Assembly (NCBI RefSeq): GCF_040518285.1
Contig: NZ_CP155449.1
Coordinates: 124,001 to 188,000 of the forward strand
Origin: Knoellia sp. S7-12
GTDB lineage: Bacteria; Actinomycetota; Actinomycetes; Actinomycetales; Dermatophilaceae
DNA: 64,000 nucleotides
Direction: 5' to 3'
A model generated the notes under the pieces. That model saw only the letters and a list, made by a program, of their open reading frames with translations. It ran no database searches and was not told the origin of the DNA. Positions 22,944 to 31,141 of the stretch are shown in pieces; position 1 is the first letter of the stretch, and each line of letters opens with the position of its first letter. The translations under genes were made by a program, and so were the position numbers.

Positions 22944-24920
22944 GTGACTAGTTCACACTCCGGTTACGTGCGCCGACAGTCTGTCACCGTGGCGGGCTCA
23001 ATGGCAGGGCTTGCGAGCTCTTTGCCCGCTTTGAGACCGGTGCGTGACCAGACGACCACTCGCGTGAGTGACGAGGCGCCCGCCGACATGGTGGAACGTG
23101 TTTCTCGCGGTGCCCTCGCGTCACCGCTCCCATATGGCGTGATGAGCGACTACGGCCGCGCCGACGACACCCTTGAGCTGCCGGCGATCGAACTGGGCAA
23201 TGGCCAGCTCCGAGTCATGGTCCTCCCCTCGCTCGGCGGTCGGATCTGGTCGCTCCTCTCCGAGGCTGATGCAGGGGGTTCCGAGCCACGCAGTCGTGAG
23301 TTGGTGCACCGGAACTCAAGGCTGCGCTGGGCGAACTTCGGACTCACCGACGCGTGGTTCGCTGGCGGCATCGAGTGGAACCTCGGCTCGACCGGCCACG
23401 GCACCACCTCCAACCGGCCGATGCATGCCGCCATCCTCGACACGTCCCTCGGGCCGGTGGTGCGCCTGTGGGAGTGGGAGCGGACGCGCGACCTCGTCCT
23501 CCAGGTCGACCTCTGGCTCAGCGGTGCGCGGCTGATGGCCTCCACCCGCGTGCTCAATCCGGACCCCGAGCCCAAGCCCCTCTACTACTGGACCAACATC
23601 GCGGTTCCCGAGACGCCGGGGACACGGGTCCTCGTGCCCGCCGAGTCGGCGTGGCGCACCGACTACACCGGCGTGCTGGACCGGGTGTCGATCCCGTTCC
23701 CGGACGGCGCCGTTGACATCAGCCGGACCAGTGCCAGCCGCCATGCCGCTGACTATTTCTATGAGGTGGGGGACCAGGAGGGCGCCTTGGTCACCGCCGT
23801 CGAACCCGACGGTCGCGGCATCGGTCAGACGTCCACCCGGGAGCTACGCGGCCGCAAGATGTTTCTCTGGGGGCACGGCAACGGGGGCCAGCGCTGGCAG
23901 GACTGGCTCGGCGTTCCCGGCAGCCGATACCTCGAGATCCAGGCCGGCGTCTGCACGACCCAGCTCGAGCACGACCTCCTTGACGGTCACGCGAGCAGGA
24001 CGTGGACCGAGGCCTTCGTTCCACTCGCTCTCGACCCCTCCGTGGTCTCGGGGGACTACACAACGGCGGCGTATGCCGCCCGGCTGGCTGTCCATGACGC
24101 TGCACCTCCAGCGTGGCTGGCTGACCAGCACAGTCAGTGGCTGCGCGACGTCGCCGACGTGACTCCGACCCAGCTGATCCACGTCGGATCCGGTTGGGGG
24201 CAGGCGGAACTCGCACTCCGAGGGGCGGCCGCACTCCCGGGCACACCCTTCCCGGAGGTCGACGACGAGAGCCTGCCGTTCGTCCGCTTCGCTTCGTCGC
24301 CAGCAGACGGGCGAGATGGACCCGAGGTGTTCGACGACATGTCGTCAGAGCGCCCGACCCTGCCGGTGGTCTCGGACCGATGGCTGGCGCGATTCGAGGA
24401 GTGTGAAGCGCGAGCGACGGGCTGGTGGGTGCCGTATACGTTGGCGACCGCACGTCACCTGAGAGGTGACCTCGAAGGTGCGCGCACGGCATACGCGCGA
24501 AGTGTTGAACGTCAACCCACCGCGGTGGCGTTGCGTGGGTTGGCGCTGATCTCAGGCGACTCCGGCGAACGTGCCGAGCTGTATGCGCGAGCGCTGGCGC
24601 TCACTCCGGAGGATCGCCGCCTGGCTGTCGAGTGGCTTGTCGTGCTGCGTGATGGCGGTCAGCCGCAGGACGTGGTGACTGCGGTCGCCGCCCTGCCCGA
24701 GGCCGTGCGGACCCACGGCCGCGTCCAGCTCCATCTGGCGCAGGCTCTGGCCATGCTGGGTGACGATGGCGCGGCCTTGGACATCCTCGAGGACCTTGAG
24801 GTGCCCGACCTCGCCGAGGGCGACCAGGCGCTGTCCGACCTGTTCTCCCGACTGCGTCCCGGTGAGCCGATTCCTGCGCGACTGGACTTCCGCATGACGC
24901 CGGAGGAGGGGCCCGAGTAG
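22944..24920 (+). CDS. DUF5107 domain protein with C-terminal TPR-like repeats
   Basis: A 658-residue protein. The first about 380 residues carry the DUF5107 fold, a galactose-mutarotase-like beta-sandwich (VMVLPSLGGRIWSLL, GGIEWNLGSTGH, LYYWTNIAVPE). The rest holds helical pairs with Ala/Leu spacing like TPRs (ARTAYARSVERQPTAVALRG). GTG 22944 has AAAAGGGG six bases before it, so longer starts are dropped. No signal peptide is seen. DUF5107 proteins often neighbour actinobacterial sugar-transporter genes; their activity is unproven, though carbohydrate binding or hydrolysis is likely from the fold. It is divergent from the transporter operon and may share its control. Confidence 0.8.
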   Translation: MTSSHSGYVRRQSVTVAGSMAGLASSLPALRPVRDQTTTRVSDEAPADMVERVSRGALASPLPYGVMSDYGRADDTLELPAIELGNGQLRVMVLPSLGGRIWSLLSEADAGGSEPRSRELVHRNSRLRWANFGLTDAWFAGGIEWNLGSTGHGTTSNRPMHAAILDTSLGPVVRLWEWERTRDLVLQVDLWLSGARLMASTRVLNPDPEPKPLYYWTNIAVPETPGTRVLVPAESAWRTDYTGVLDRVSIPFPDGAVDISRTSASRHAADYFYEVGDQEGALVTAVEPDGRGIGQTSTRELRGRKMFLWGHGNGGQRWQDWLGVPGSRYLEIQAGVCTTQLEHDLLDGHASRTWTEAFVPLALDPSVVSGDYTTAAYAARLAVHDAAPPAWLADQHSQWLRDVADVTPTQLIHVGSGWGQAELALRGAAALPGTPFPEVDDESLPFVRFASSPADGRDGPEVFDDMSSERPTLPVVSDRWLARFEECEARATGWWVPYTLATARHLRGDLEGARTAYARSVERQPTAVALRGLALISGDSGERAELYARALALTPEDRRLAVEWLVVLRDGGQPQDVVTAVAALPEAVRTHGRVQLHLAQALAMLGDDGAALDILEDLEVPDLAEGDQALSDLFSRLRPGEPIPARLDFRMTPEEGPE

Positions 24921-24925
24921 GCCGT

Positions 24926-25552
24926 TCAGGCGGGGGTGAGGATGCGGAGCGAAGACTCGATGGCCACATCGTTCCAGCGGTCCGCAGAGCCGAGCATGTA
25001 GTGGCCGAGCAGGCCCATGTCCACCAGCTCCGCGTGAGCAGCGACCGGCCGGGCGCGCTCGACGAAGTGTCGGGTCTGGGCGATCGATGTGATCCGGTCC
25101 CGGCGACCGTGGGCGGCGATGAGGGTTTTGCCGACGAGCGTTCGCACCGGGTCGGTGCTGGACCACCACGGGGCCAGGCCGACCACTCCCGCAACGGACG
25201 CGTCGTCGGCGACCTGGACGGCGACGCGGGCACCCATCGAGTGGCCGAGCAGGATCACGGGGACGTCGCCGTGGGTGTCGCGCACCTGGTCGAGCGCCCA
25301 CTGGGCGTCGGCCGCGCGTTCGCGCCCGCCGTTCCAGCCGCGCTCGCGGTATCGCAGCAGCCACACGCTCGCACCACCCTCGTGGGCGCGGTCGGCGATG
25401 GAGCGCGCCATCCATGCAGAGCGCTGCCACGACGCACTTCGGCCGTCGACCTCGGCGTGCGAGTTCGGCTTGCCGCCATGAAGCATGAGGATGACCGCGT
25501 TCGGGCGTGCGGGCGCGTCGAAACGGGTCAGTGAGGGTGTTGCGGTGGGCAC
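24926..25552 (-). CDS. Alpha/beta hydrolase
   Basis: A 208-residue hydrolase. Strand and oxyanion segment VILMLHGGKPNSH, nucleophile elbow GHSMGA, and late Asp (HGRRDRIT) and His (GLLGHYMLG) complete the triad. The short cap is typical of dienelactone-hydrolase-like or bacterial esterase members. GTG 25552 follows a purine-rich GAAGAAGAG. Its stop is only five bases from the stop of the convergent DUF5107 gene, leaving no room for a separate terminator. The substrate is unknown. Confidence 0.82.
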   Translation of the reverse strand: MPTATPSLTRFDAPARPNAVILMLHGGKPNSHAEVDGRSASWQRSAWMARSIADRAHEGGASVWLLRYRERGWNGGRERAADAQWALDQVRDTHGDVPVILLGHSMGARVAVQVADDASVAGVVGLAPWWSSTDPVRTLVGKTLIAAHGRRDRITSIAQTRHFVERARPVAAHAELVDMGLLGHYMLGSADRWNDVAIESSLRILTPA

Positions 25553-25598
25553 GTCTCTTCTTCGGAGTCGCAGCGGGCAACGGATGGGTCGGCGGCCA

Positions 25599-25901
25599 TC
25601 AATCGGTTGCTTCGATCCGCTGTGCGTGTCGACGCGCTCGGCGGCGCCGCGAACTTCGAACGCCCCACAGCTCGCGCGCGACCCCTATGGCGGAAGCGAT
25701 GGCCGCACACGCGGCTCCGCTGACCGCAGCCACACCCAACCAGTCTGACGCGGATTCGAAGGGGTAGAGCGTGATGTCGTCTTCAGCGATCCCGATCCGG
25801 CGAACAGGCACGAGGTCGCCCACGCTCTCGGCGGCTCCAGGGCATTCGACGACGGAGAACTCGGCGGGCAGCCCGGCACGAGTCCCGTCTGACCGAAACA
25901 C
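25599..25901 (-). CDS. Possible small membrane protein (100 aa)
   Basis: A weakly supported frame starting at GTG 25901. It would encode a 100-residue protein with one hydrophobic helix (WLGVAAVSGAACAAIASAIG) and an Arg-rich C-terminus, the pattern of a single-span protein with a cytoplasmic tail. No Shine-Dalgarno is evident. A competing frame (25685-25951) has less protein-like composition. The stretch from 25902 to 26051 otherwise shows only a promoter and leader for the next gene. Confidence 0.4.
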   Translation of the reverse strand: MFRSDGTRAGLPAEFSVVECPGAAESVGDLVPVRRIGIAEDDITLYPFESASDWLGVAAVSGAACAAIASAIGVARELWGVRSSRRRRARRHAQRIEATD

Positions 25902-26051
25902 CGTGCGAACGCCGGGCTGAGGCGGCGTGACATGCGATCACCATCGGCCATGGATCACATGGCGGCGGGCGCGGCTGCGAACATGTCCCTTGCGAAGTTC
26001 GGCCTCGGGCTCCAGAAGTCCTGCTGACACGTCCTACGAGAAGAGATCACG

Positions 26052-26789
26052 ATGACCGAGCTCGTCCACCTGTCGATTGACGATGCCGTCGCGACGATCA
26101 CCCTCGACAGTCCGCAGAACCGCAATGCCCTGAGCCGGCAGCTCGTCGCCGAGCTCACGGCCCACCTCGAGACGGCGGACGTCGACCCGGAGGTGCGGGT
26201 CATCCGGCTCCGATCGGCCCATCGGGTCTTTTGCGCGGGCGCCGACCTGTCCGAGGCGTCGAAGGGCCAGAGCGGGGCCACCGCTGCCCTCGTCGCCATG
26301 CTGCGCCGCATCGTCACGGCCGACACCCCGGTCGTCGTCGAGCTCGCCGGTCCGGTTGTTGCCGGTGGACTCGGCATCGTGGGCGCGGCCGACATCGTCA
26401 TCGCGGCGGACGACGTCACCGTGCAGCTGACGGAGGTCCGACTGGGGCTCGCCCCGGCCGTCATCTCGTTGACCCTCTTGCCTCGCCTGACCTCGCGGGC
26501 GGCGTCCGAGCTCTTCCTGTCAGGTCGACGCATCACGGCTGCTGAGGCTGCCGCGGCTGGCTTCATCACCCGTGTGGTCGCACCCGAGGGTGTGTCGGCG
26601 GAGGTCGACACCGTGGTCGCCGACCTCGCGCGCGGCACCACGCAGGGACTGCGCGAGACCAAGCGGCTCCTCAACAAGGACCTGCTCGCCCACATCGACG
26701 CCCAGGGCGACGAGATGGCCGAACTCTCCGAGCGCCTCTTCAACAGCGACGAGGCCAAGGCCGCGATGAAGGCCTTCCTCAAGCGCTGA
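26052..26789 (+). CDS. Enoyl-CoA hydratase/isomerase (crotonase) family
   Basis: A 245-residue crotonase-fold enzyme. The oxyanion-hole segment CAGADLSEA and the second GGGLG-like segment AGPVVAGGLGIVGAADIVIA are present. The positions of the two catalytic Glu of classical hydratase are partly changed (VQLTEVRLGLAPA keeps one). It may be a hydratase, isomerase or another CoA-acting member. AAGAGA lies six bases before ATG 26052. No fatty-acid or ring-cleavage neighbours identify the pathway. Confidence 0.85.
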   Translation: MTELVHLSIDDAVATITLDSPQNRNALSRQLVAELTAHLETADVDPEVRVIRLRSAHRVFCAGADLSEASKGQSGATAALVAMLRRIVTADTPVVVELAGPVVAGGLGIVGAADIVIAADDVTVQLTEVRLGLAPAVISLTLLPRLTSRAASELFLSGRRITAAEAAAAGFITRVVAPEGVSAEVDTVVADLARGTTQGLRETKRLLNKDLLAHIDAQGDEMAELSERLFNSDEAKAAMKAFLKR

Positions 26790-26892
26790 CCCAAGCCCGA
26801 ACGACTGGACATGGCTGCGGGTTCAGGCGCTTCTGCCTTCGCCGACATGGGCCGCGCCGCAAGTCGACAACCAACCGGCCTAGGGTGCACTC

Positions 26893-26922
26893 GTGAGCAG
26901 CGGTGAGGGGTCAAGCGCGTGA
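26893..26922 (+). CDS. Candidate leaderless 9-residue upstream ORF of the TauE/SafE gene
   Basis: GTG 26893 lies six bases after a TAGGGT -10 element (26881-26886), so the transcript should begin there. The frame encodes MSSGEGSSA, and its TGA overlaps the exporter's GTG (GTGA). The exporter also has its own Shine-Dalgarno (GAGGGG) inside the short ORF. Coupled translation is therefore possible. Confidence 0.45.
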   Translation: MSSGEGSSA

Positions 26923-27746
26923 AGCAAGTTCACGATGGCGCGACCCTGGCCTCGGTAGTTCCCCCGAACCGACGGTGGATGGCCGCGGCCGGCGCAGGGG
27001 CTGGAGTCGGTGTTCTCGGCGGGATGATTGGCCTTGGTGGGGCCGAGTTCCGCCTGCCCTTGTTGATCGGGATGTTCGGCTTCCTGGCCCTACAGGCTGT
27101 CATTGTCAACAAGGCACTGAGCCTGATCGTGGTGGCCACCGCCCTGCCGGCCCGGTTGGTGTCGGTTCCACTGGCCGAGCTTGCCCCGCACTGGTCCATC
27201 GTGGTGAACCTGTTGGCCGGGAGTCTGGTCGGCGCCTACCTCGGTGCGACCTGGGCCACTCGGATGGCCACCCGCACCCTGTACCGGGTGCTCGCCGTCC
27301 TGCTGGTGCTGATCGCCGTGGCCCTGCTGGCAACACACCTCGGACACGTCCAACCCGCCGACCTCGACGGACCAGCTCAAGCCATCGCCGGAGTCCTTGC
27401 CGGCGCCGGGATCGGGATCGTCGCCGCGCTCATGGGCGTGGCGGGCGGCGAGCTGCTCATCCCCGCCATCGTGTTGCTCTACGGCATGAACATAAAGATT
27501 GCCGGCAGCCTCTCCTTGGCTGTGTCCTTGCCGACGATGCTGGTCGCGTTCGCCCGCTACAGCAGGGACAAGTCGTTCACCGTCCTGGCAGCGAACAAGA
27601 CCTTCGTACTCGCCATGGCGGCCGGGTCCATCATTGGCACCGTAGCCGGCGGAGCGCTCCTCGGCGTGGTGCCCGCCGCGGTACTCGTCCCACTCCTGGC
27701 GTTGCTTCTCCTACTCTCCGCGCGCAAGGTCTGGCAACACGGGTAA
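26919..27746 (+). CDS. TauE/SafE family sulfite/organosulfur exporter
   Basis: A 275-residue membrane protein with about eight helices in two related halves. Each half begins with a Gly-rich motif (GGMIGLGGAEFRLPLL near residue 35; MGVAGGELLIPAIVLL near 178), the signature of the family. Members move sulfite, sulfoacetate or other small anions. GTG 26919 has GAGGGG eight bases upstream and overlaps a tiny upstream ORF. No sulfur genes adjoin, so the substrate is open. Confidence 0.88.
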   Translation: MKQVHDGATLASVVPPNRRWMAAAGAGAGVGVLGGMIGLGGAEFRLPLLIGMFGFLALQAVIVNKALSLIVVATALPARLVSVPLAELAPHWSIVVNLLAGSLVGAYLGATWATRMATRTLYRVLAVLLVLIAVALLATHLGHVQPADLDGPAQAIAGVLAGAGIGIVAALMGVAGGELLIPAIVLLYGMNIKIAGSLSLAVSLPTMLVAFARYSRDKSFTVLAANKTFVLAMAAGSIIGTVAGGALLGVVPAAVLVPLLALLLLLSARKVWQHG

Positions 27747-27836
27747 CGCCTGACAAACACGTCCGCTATTGCCGCTGACGTGCCGGTGGCGAACAAATCA
27801 CGCTTCGCCTAGCCGCCAGGGTGCAAGTCTGGGCAC

Positions 27837-28097
27837 ATGACGAACGCCGACGCCGCCTCACGCCTGCTACCTCGCTGGAGCAGCCGACTGCTCCTGGCAG
27901 CCGTCCCAGTCTGGGTCGCCTCGTCAGTCTTCGTTTGGTGGGTGCTCGGCGTGAGGTTGGACGCCGCCGACAGCATACGTGCTGAGCCAGCGTGGGTGAC
28001 TCTCTGGGACGGTCCCGCGTTAGTCCTGGCTGTCTGCGCCTTCTTGACTATCTGCACGTGCCTGGTCCTTATGGTCCGCGCCGCTCGTCGAGCCTGA
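27837..28097 (+). CDS. Small two-helix membrane protein (86 aa)
   Basis: An unrecognised 86-residue protein with two strongly hydrophobic helices (LLLAAVPVWVASSVFVWWVL; LVLAVCAFLTICTCLVLMV) and a basic C-terminus. There is no Shine-Dalgarno before ATG 27837, but AAGTCT six bases upstream could be a leaderless -10. It is a stand-alone gene between the exporter and the DUF1801 gene. Confidence 0.55.
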   Translation: MTNADAASRLLPRWSSRLLLAAVPVWVASSVFVWWVLGVRLDAADSIRAEPAWVTLWDGPALVLAVCAFLTICTCLVLMVRAARRA

Positions 28098-28231
28098 GGC
28101 AGCCGCAGAACGGGGATCATCCGTTCATGCCGCAGAGCGTGCACCAGGATGGTTCGATGGCGGCAGGGGATCGATGAGGCGTCCCAGACACGGGCACACC
28201 CGACGACCCGACGCCCGACGGAAGGAGCCTC

Positions 28232-28615
28232 GTGGCTAGCACCGCGTCGGACGTCGACCGATACATGAACGATCTCCGGCACCCGTTGAAAGCAGGAGTG
28301 GTGCAGTTGCGCACTGCCATCCTGGCCTCCAACGCAGCCATCACCGAACACGTGAAGTGGAATGCGCCCAGTTTCTGCTACGGCGGAACGGACCGCGTGA
28401 CGTTCCGCCTGCACCCTGAGGCGCGTCTGCAGCTGATCTTCCATCGCGGGGCCACCACACGAGATGACACTGCAGGCTTCGTCTTTGACGACCCGTCGGG
28501 ACTCATGAAGTGGCTGGCTCCGGACCGAGCCGTCGTCGACCTCCCGAGCCTTGACGCAGTGGCCGACCACCAGCAACAGGTGGTCCTACTCGTCAACCGG
28601 TGGGTAGTCGCCTGA
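28232..28615 (+). CDS. DUF1801 domain protein
   Basis: A 127-residue YdhG/DUF1801-type protein. It begins with the family's repeated start DVDRYMNDLRHPLKAGVVQLRTAI and has a central EHVKWNAPSFCYGG, the conserved core (KW-x-APSF). The fold is related to the iron-chaperone frataxin, but the family's function is not established. GTG 28232 has AAGGAG five bases before it. Confidence 0.82.
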   Translation: MASTASDVDRYMNDLRHPLKAGVVQLRTAILASNAAITEHVKWNAPSFCYGGTDRVTFRLHPEARLQLIFHRGATTRDDTAGFVFDDPSGLMKWLAPDRAVVDLPSLDAVADHQQQVVLLVNRWVVA

Positions 28616-28675
28616 CCCTCCCTTGAGCGCCCCGGAGACCGCTTGTCAACGCGCGCCCATGCCACGGATGTCGCG

Positions 28676-28969
28676 CTAGTCGCCGAGCCAGACCATCACG
28701 GAGTCGTGGGTGCCTCGGCAGGTCTCAGCCATGACTCGGAGGCGGAGGAGGCCGCGGAGTTCGGGCCCTGGCTTCGCCTCGGGGATCGCCTGCTCGATGT
28801 CAGCCAGCAGAGCAGTCCTGACATCGACGGCCATCTCCGTATCGGCGTACGGGTCGATCCGGCTCAAGGTGGGGAGATCCCAGCTGTCGTCACGCCCGAA
28901 CGAAGACTCATCGATGAACCGGTCGAAGTCGCCTGCCGCGTCGAACGTGCCACCCGAGGGGTCCGGCAT
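28676..28969 (-). CDS. Hypothetical acidic protein (97 aa, start uncertain)
   Basis: Unrecognised. From ATG 28969 the frame encodes an acidic 97-residue protein (DPSGGTFDAAGDFDRFIDES, DIEQAIPEAKPGPELRG). The same frame stays open and protein-like upstream (ending IYIELRDGDGRPIRR) up to the stop of the TrkA gene, so the true start may be further upstream with a rare codon. It follows the potassium-uptake genes on the same strand and may be the last gene of that operon. Confidence 0.6.
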   Translation of the reverse strand: MPDPSGGTFDAAGDFDRFIDESSFGRDDSWDLPTLSRIDPYADTEMAVDVRTALLADIEQAIPEAKPGPELRGLLRLRVMAETCRGTHDSVMVWLGD

Positions 28970-29031
28970 TCGCCTGATTGGCCGGCCGTCACCGTCTCGC
29001 AGCTCTATGTAGATGTCGCGCCCCGCGTCCC

Positions 29032-29700
29032 TCAGTCTTGGTCGGAGAAGGCCTCGACCCTTCGCCGCTCGCCCGAGACGATGATGAGGTCGCCCTCGCT
29101 GACGACGGACGTCGGGGTGGCGTAGGAGAAGTCCTTGCCGACGGTCTTGATACCGACGATGGTGACGCCGTACTTCTGGCGGATGCCCGTCTCGGCGAGG
29201 GTTCGGCCGAGGATGCTGCGGGGGGGTGCGGTCTTGACGATGGCGTACCCGTCGTCGAACTCGATGTAGTCCTGCATCCGGCCGCGGACGAGGTGTGCGA
29301 CGCGCTTGCCCATGGCGTGCTCGGGGCGAACGACATGCGAGACGCCAACCTGCGAGAGGATTTCTCCCTGCGAGGTCGTGACTGCTTTGGCCCAGATGTC
29401 CGTCACGCCGAGTTTGCGCAGCACGAAGGCAGTGAGGACGCTGGCCTCGAGGTTGCTGCCGATGCCGATGACGGCCTTGGTGAAGTCGCCGACGCCGAGC
29501 TGTTCCATTGCCTGCAGGTCTGTCGAGTCGGCCTGGACGACGTGCGTCCAGCGGCCTGCGAGGTCTTGGACGAGCTTGGGGTCCTGGTCGATGGCGAGCA
29601 CCTGTACGTCGTCGCGTTCCAGCTCGTCGGCGAGGGATTTCCCGAAGCGTCCGAGCCCAATGACGACGACGCCTCCGGACTGTGCAATTTTCTTAGCCAA
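29032..29700 (-). CDS. ktrA: TrkA/KtrA-type potassium uptake regulatory subunit
   Basis: A 222-residue cytoplasmic gating ring protein. The RCK-N Rossmann motif VVVIGLGRFGKSLA is at about residues 10-23, with an acidic strand end (LAIDQDP). The RCK-C domain fills the last 80 residues (GVTIVGIKTVGKDF, SEGDLIIVSG). TTG 29700 is selected: it overlaps the channel gene by eight bases and gives the normal family length, while the upstream ATG reads through the partner's coding region. It binds nucleotide and possibly c-di-AMP to gate the channel. Confidence 0.85.
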   Translation of the reverse strand: MAKKIAQSGGVVVIGLGRFGKSLADELERDDVQVLAIDQDPKLVQDLAGRWTHVVQADSTDLQAMEQLGVGDFTKAVIGIGSNLEASVLTAFVLRKLGVTDIWAKAVTTSQGEILSQVGVSHVVRPEHAMGKRVAHLVRGRMQDYIEFDDGYAIVKTAPPRSILGRTLAETGIRQKYGVTIVGIKTVGKDFSYATPTSVVSEGDLIIVSGERRRVEAFSDQD

Positions 29701-31054
29701 TGAGGGGGGCTCCTTCGGGGTAGCGGTAGCGGCGGTTCCGCTCCCGCAGAGCAAGTGCTGACACCAAGGTGATGGGTCCGAGTCGTCCGAGGAACATCAG
29801 TGCCACCAGGACGAATTGTCCCGGGTCGCCAATCTTGGGCGTGATGCCGGTGGACAGTCCTACTGTGGCGAATGCAGAGGTCGTCTCGAACAGCACGTCG
29901 CGGAACGGCAGGTCGGTGAGTTCTGTGAGGACCATCGTGCCACCGATGACGGCGGCAACGCCGAGCAGGGCAACGGTGACGGCCTGACGGATGACCCGGT
30001 GTTCGATGCGTCGGTCGAAGGCGATGACGTCGTCGTCGCCACGCACCTCAGCGACGATGACGAAGAACAGCACGATGAACGTGGTGACCTTCAGGCCGCC
30101 GGCGGTACCGGCAGAGCCGCCGCCGATAAACATCAGCATGATCGTTCCGAGCAGCGTCTCGTCGGTGGCAGCCCCGTAGTCCCAGGCATTGAAGCCGGCG
30201 GTGCGTGGCTGGACGGCGTGGAACCAGCCGCCAAGGAGTTTGCCGAGTGGGTCGAAGGGCCCGAGGGTGCCGGGGTTGCCCCACTCGGCCAGGGTGATGA
30301 ACGCCGTGCCGCCGACGAGAAGGACCACGGTCATGAGGAGGGTGAGTCGGGTGTGGAGACTCCAGGAGCGGGGCTGGCGGTTGCGGAGCAGTTCCATGAG
30401 TACGGGGAACCCGAGACCACCGATGATGATGGCCACGGAGATCGGCATCAGCACGAATCCGTCGCCGAGGAAGCCCATGAGGTTGTCGCTGAACAGGGCG
30501 AACCCGGCGTTGTTGAACGCCGACACGGCATGGAAGAGGCCGTGCCAGGCCGCGGTTCCCCACGAGTCGTCGTACTCGGCCCGGAACCGCAAGGTGAGGA
30601 CCACGGCTATGGCACTCTCGATCACCACGGTGATGAGGAACACCCCACGCAGGACCCGGCGCACGTCTCCAAGACCGAGACTCTTTGTCTCGGCCGCCGC
30701 AGTCAAGCGGGTGCGGAGTCCCATCCGACGCGAGAGAAGCAGCGCGATGAGCGACGCGAGAGTCATGATCCCGAACCCACCAACCTGTATCAACGCCAAG
30801 ATGACCACCTGACCCGGCACCGTCCAGTAGGTGGCAGTGTCGACCACCGTGAGGCCTGTGACGCACACAGCGCTGGTCGCCGTGAACAATGCCGTGACGA
30901 ACGGTGCCCCGCCCTCATCGGCACGTGACGTCGGCAGCATCAACAACACTGTGCCGATTGCACCGGCCGCCGCGAACGCGAACGTCACCACCTGCGCAGG
31001 GTGCCGAAAGAACGGCTTGCGGCGGGAGCCAGGGCTGACTCGGCGAAGGAACAC
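29693..31054 (-). CDS. ktrB: TrkH/KtrB-type potassium channel subunit
   Basis: A 453-residue membrane protein with about ten helices in four M1-P-M2 repeats. The four selectivity-filter loops are visible: SAVCVTGLTVV, SAFNNAGFALF, PRTAGFNAWD and FATVGLSTGITP, each with the single key Gly. It imports potassium, driven by sodium or membrane potential. GTG 31054 starts the gene; the SD is weak. It lies 88 bases downstream of the ligase gene, on the same strand, and is coupled to ktrA. Confidence 0.9.
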   Translation of the reverse strand: MFLRRVSPGSRRKPFFRHPAQVVTFAFAAAGAIGTVLLMLPTSRADEGGAPFVTALFTATSAVCVTGLTVVDTATYWTVPGQVVILALIQVGGFGIMTLASLIALLLSRRMGLRTRLTAAAETKSLGLGDVRRVLRGVFLITVVIESAIAVVLTLRFRAEYDDSWGTAAWHGLFHAVSAFNNAGFALFSDNLMGFLGDGFVLMPISVAIIIGGLGFPVLMELLRNRQPRSWSLHTRLTLLMTVVLLVGGTAFITLAEWGNPGTLGPFDPLGKLLGGWFHAVQPRTAGFNAWDYGAATDETLLGTIMLMFIGGGSAGTAGGLKVTTFIVLFFVIVAEVRGDDDVIAFDRRIEHRVIRQAVTVALLGVAAVIGGTMVLTELTDLPFRDVLFETTSAFATVGLSTGITPKIGDPGQFVLVALMFLGRLGPITLVSALALRERNRRYRYPEGAPLIG

Positions 31055-31141
31055 CGGCCAAGGATGTCAGGTCCCGTCGCTTGAAGCAGATGTTCGACAG
31101 TCCCGGCTTGAAGGATGGGTGTCGCACAAGGAACTGACGGT

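Noticed and set aside
25685..25951. An 88-codon minus-strand frame overlapping the 25599-25901 candidate
   Set aside because: Its Ser/Pro/Arg-rich composition is typical of off-frame translation.
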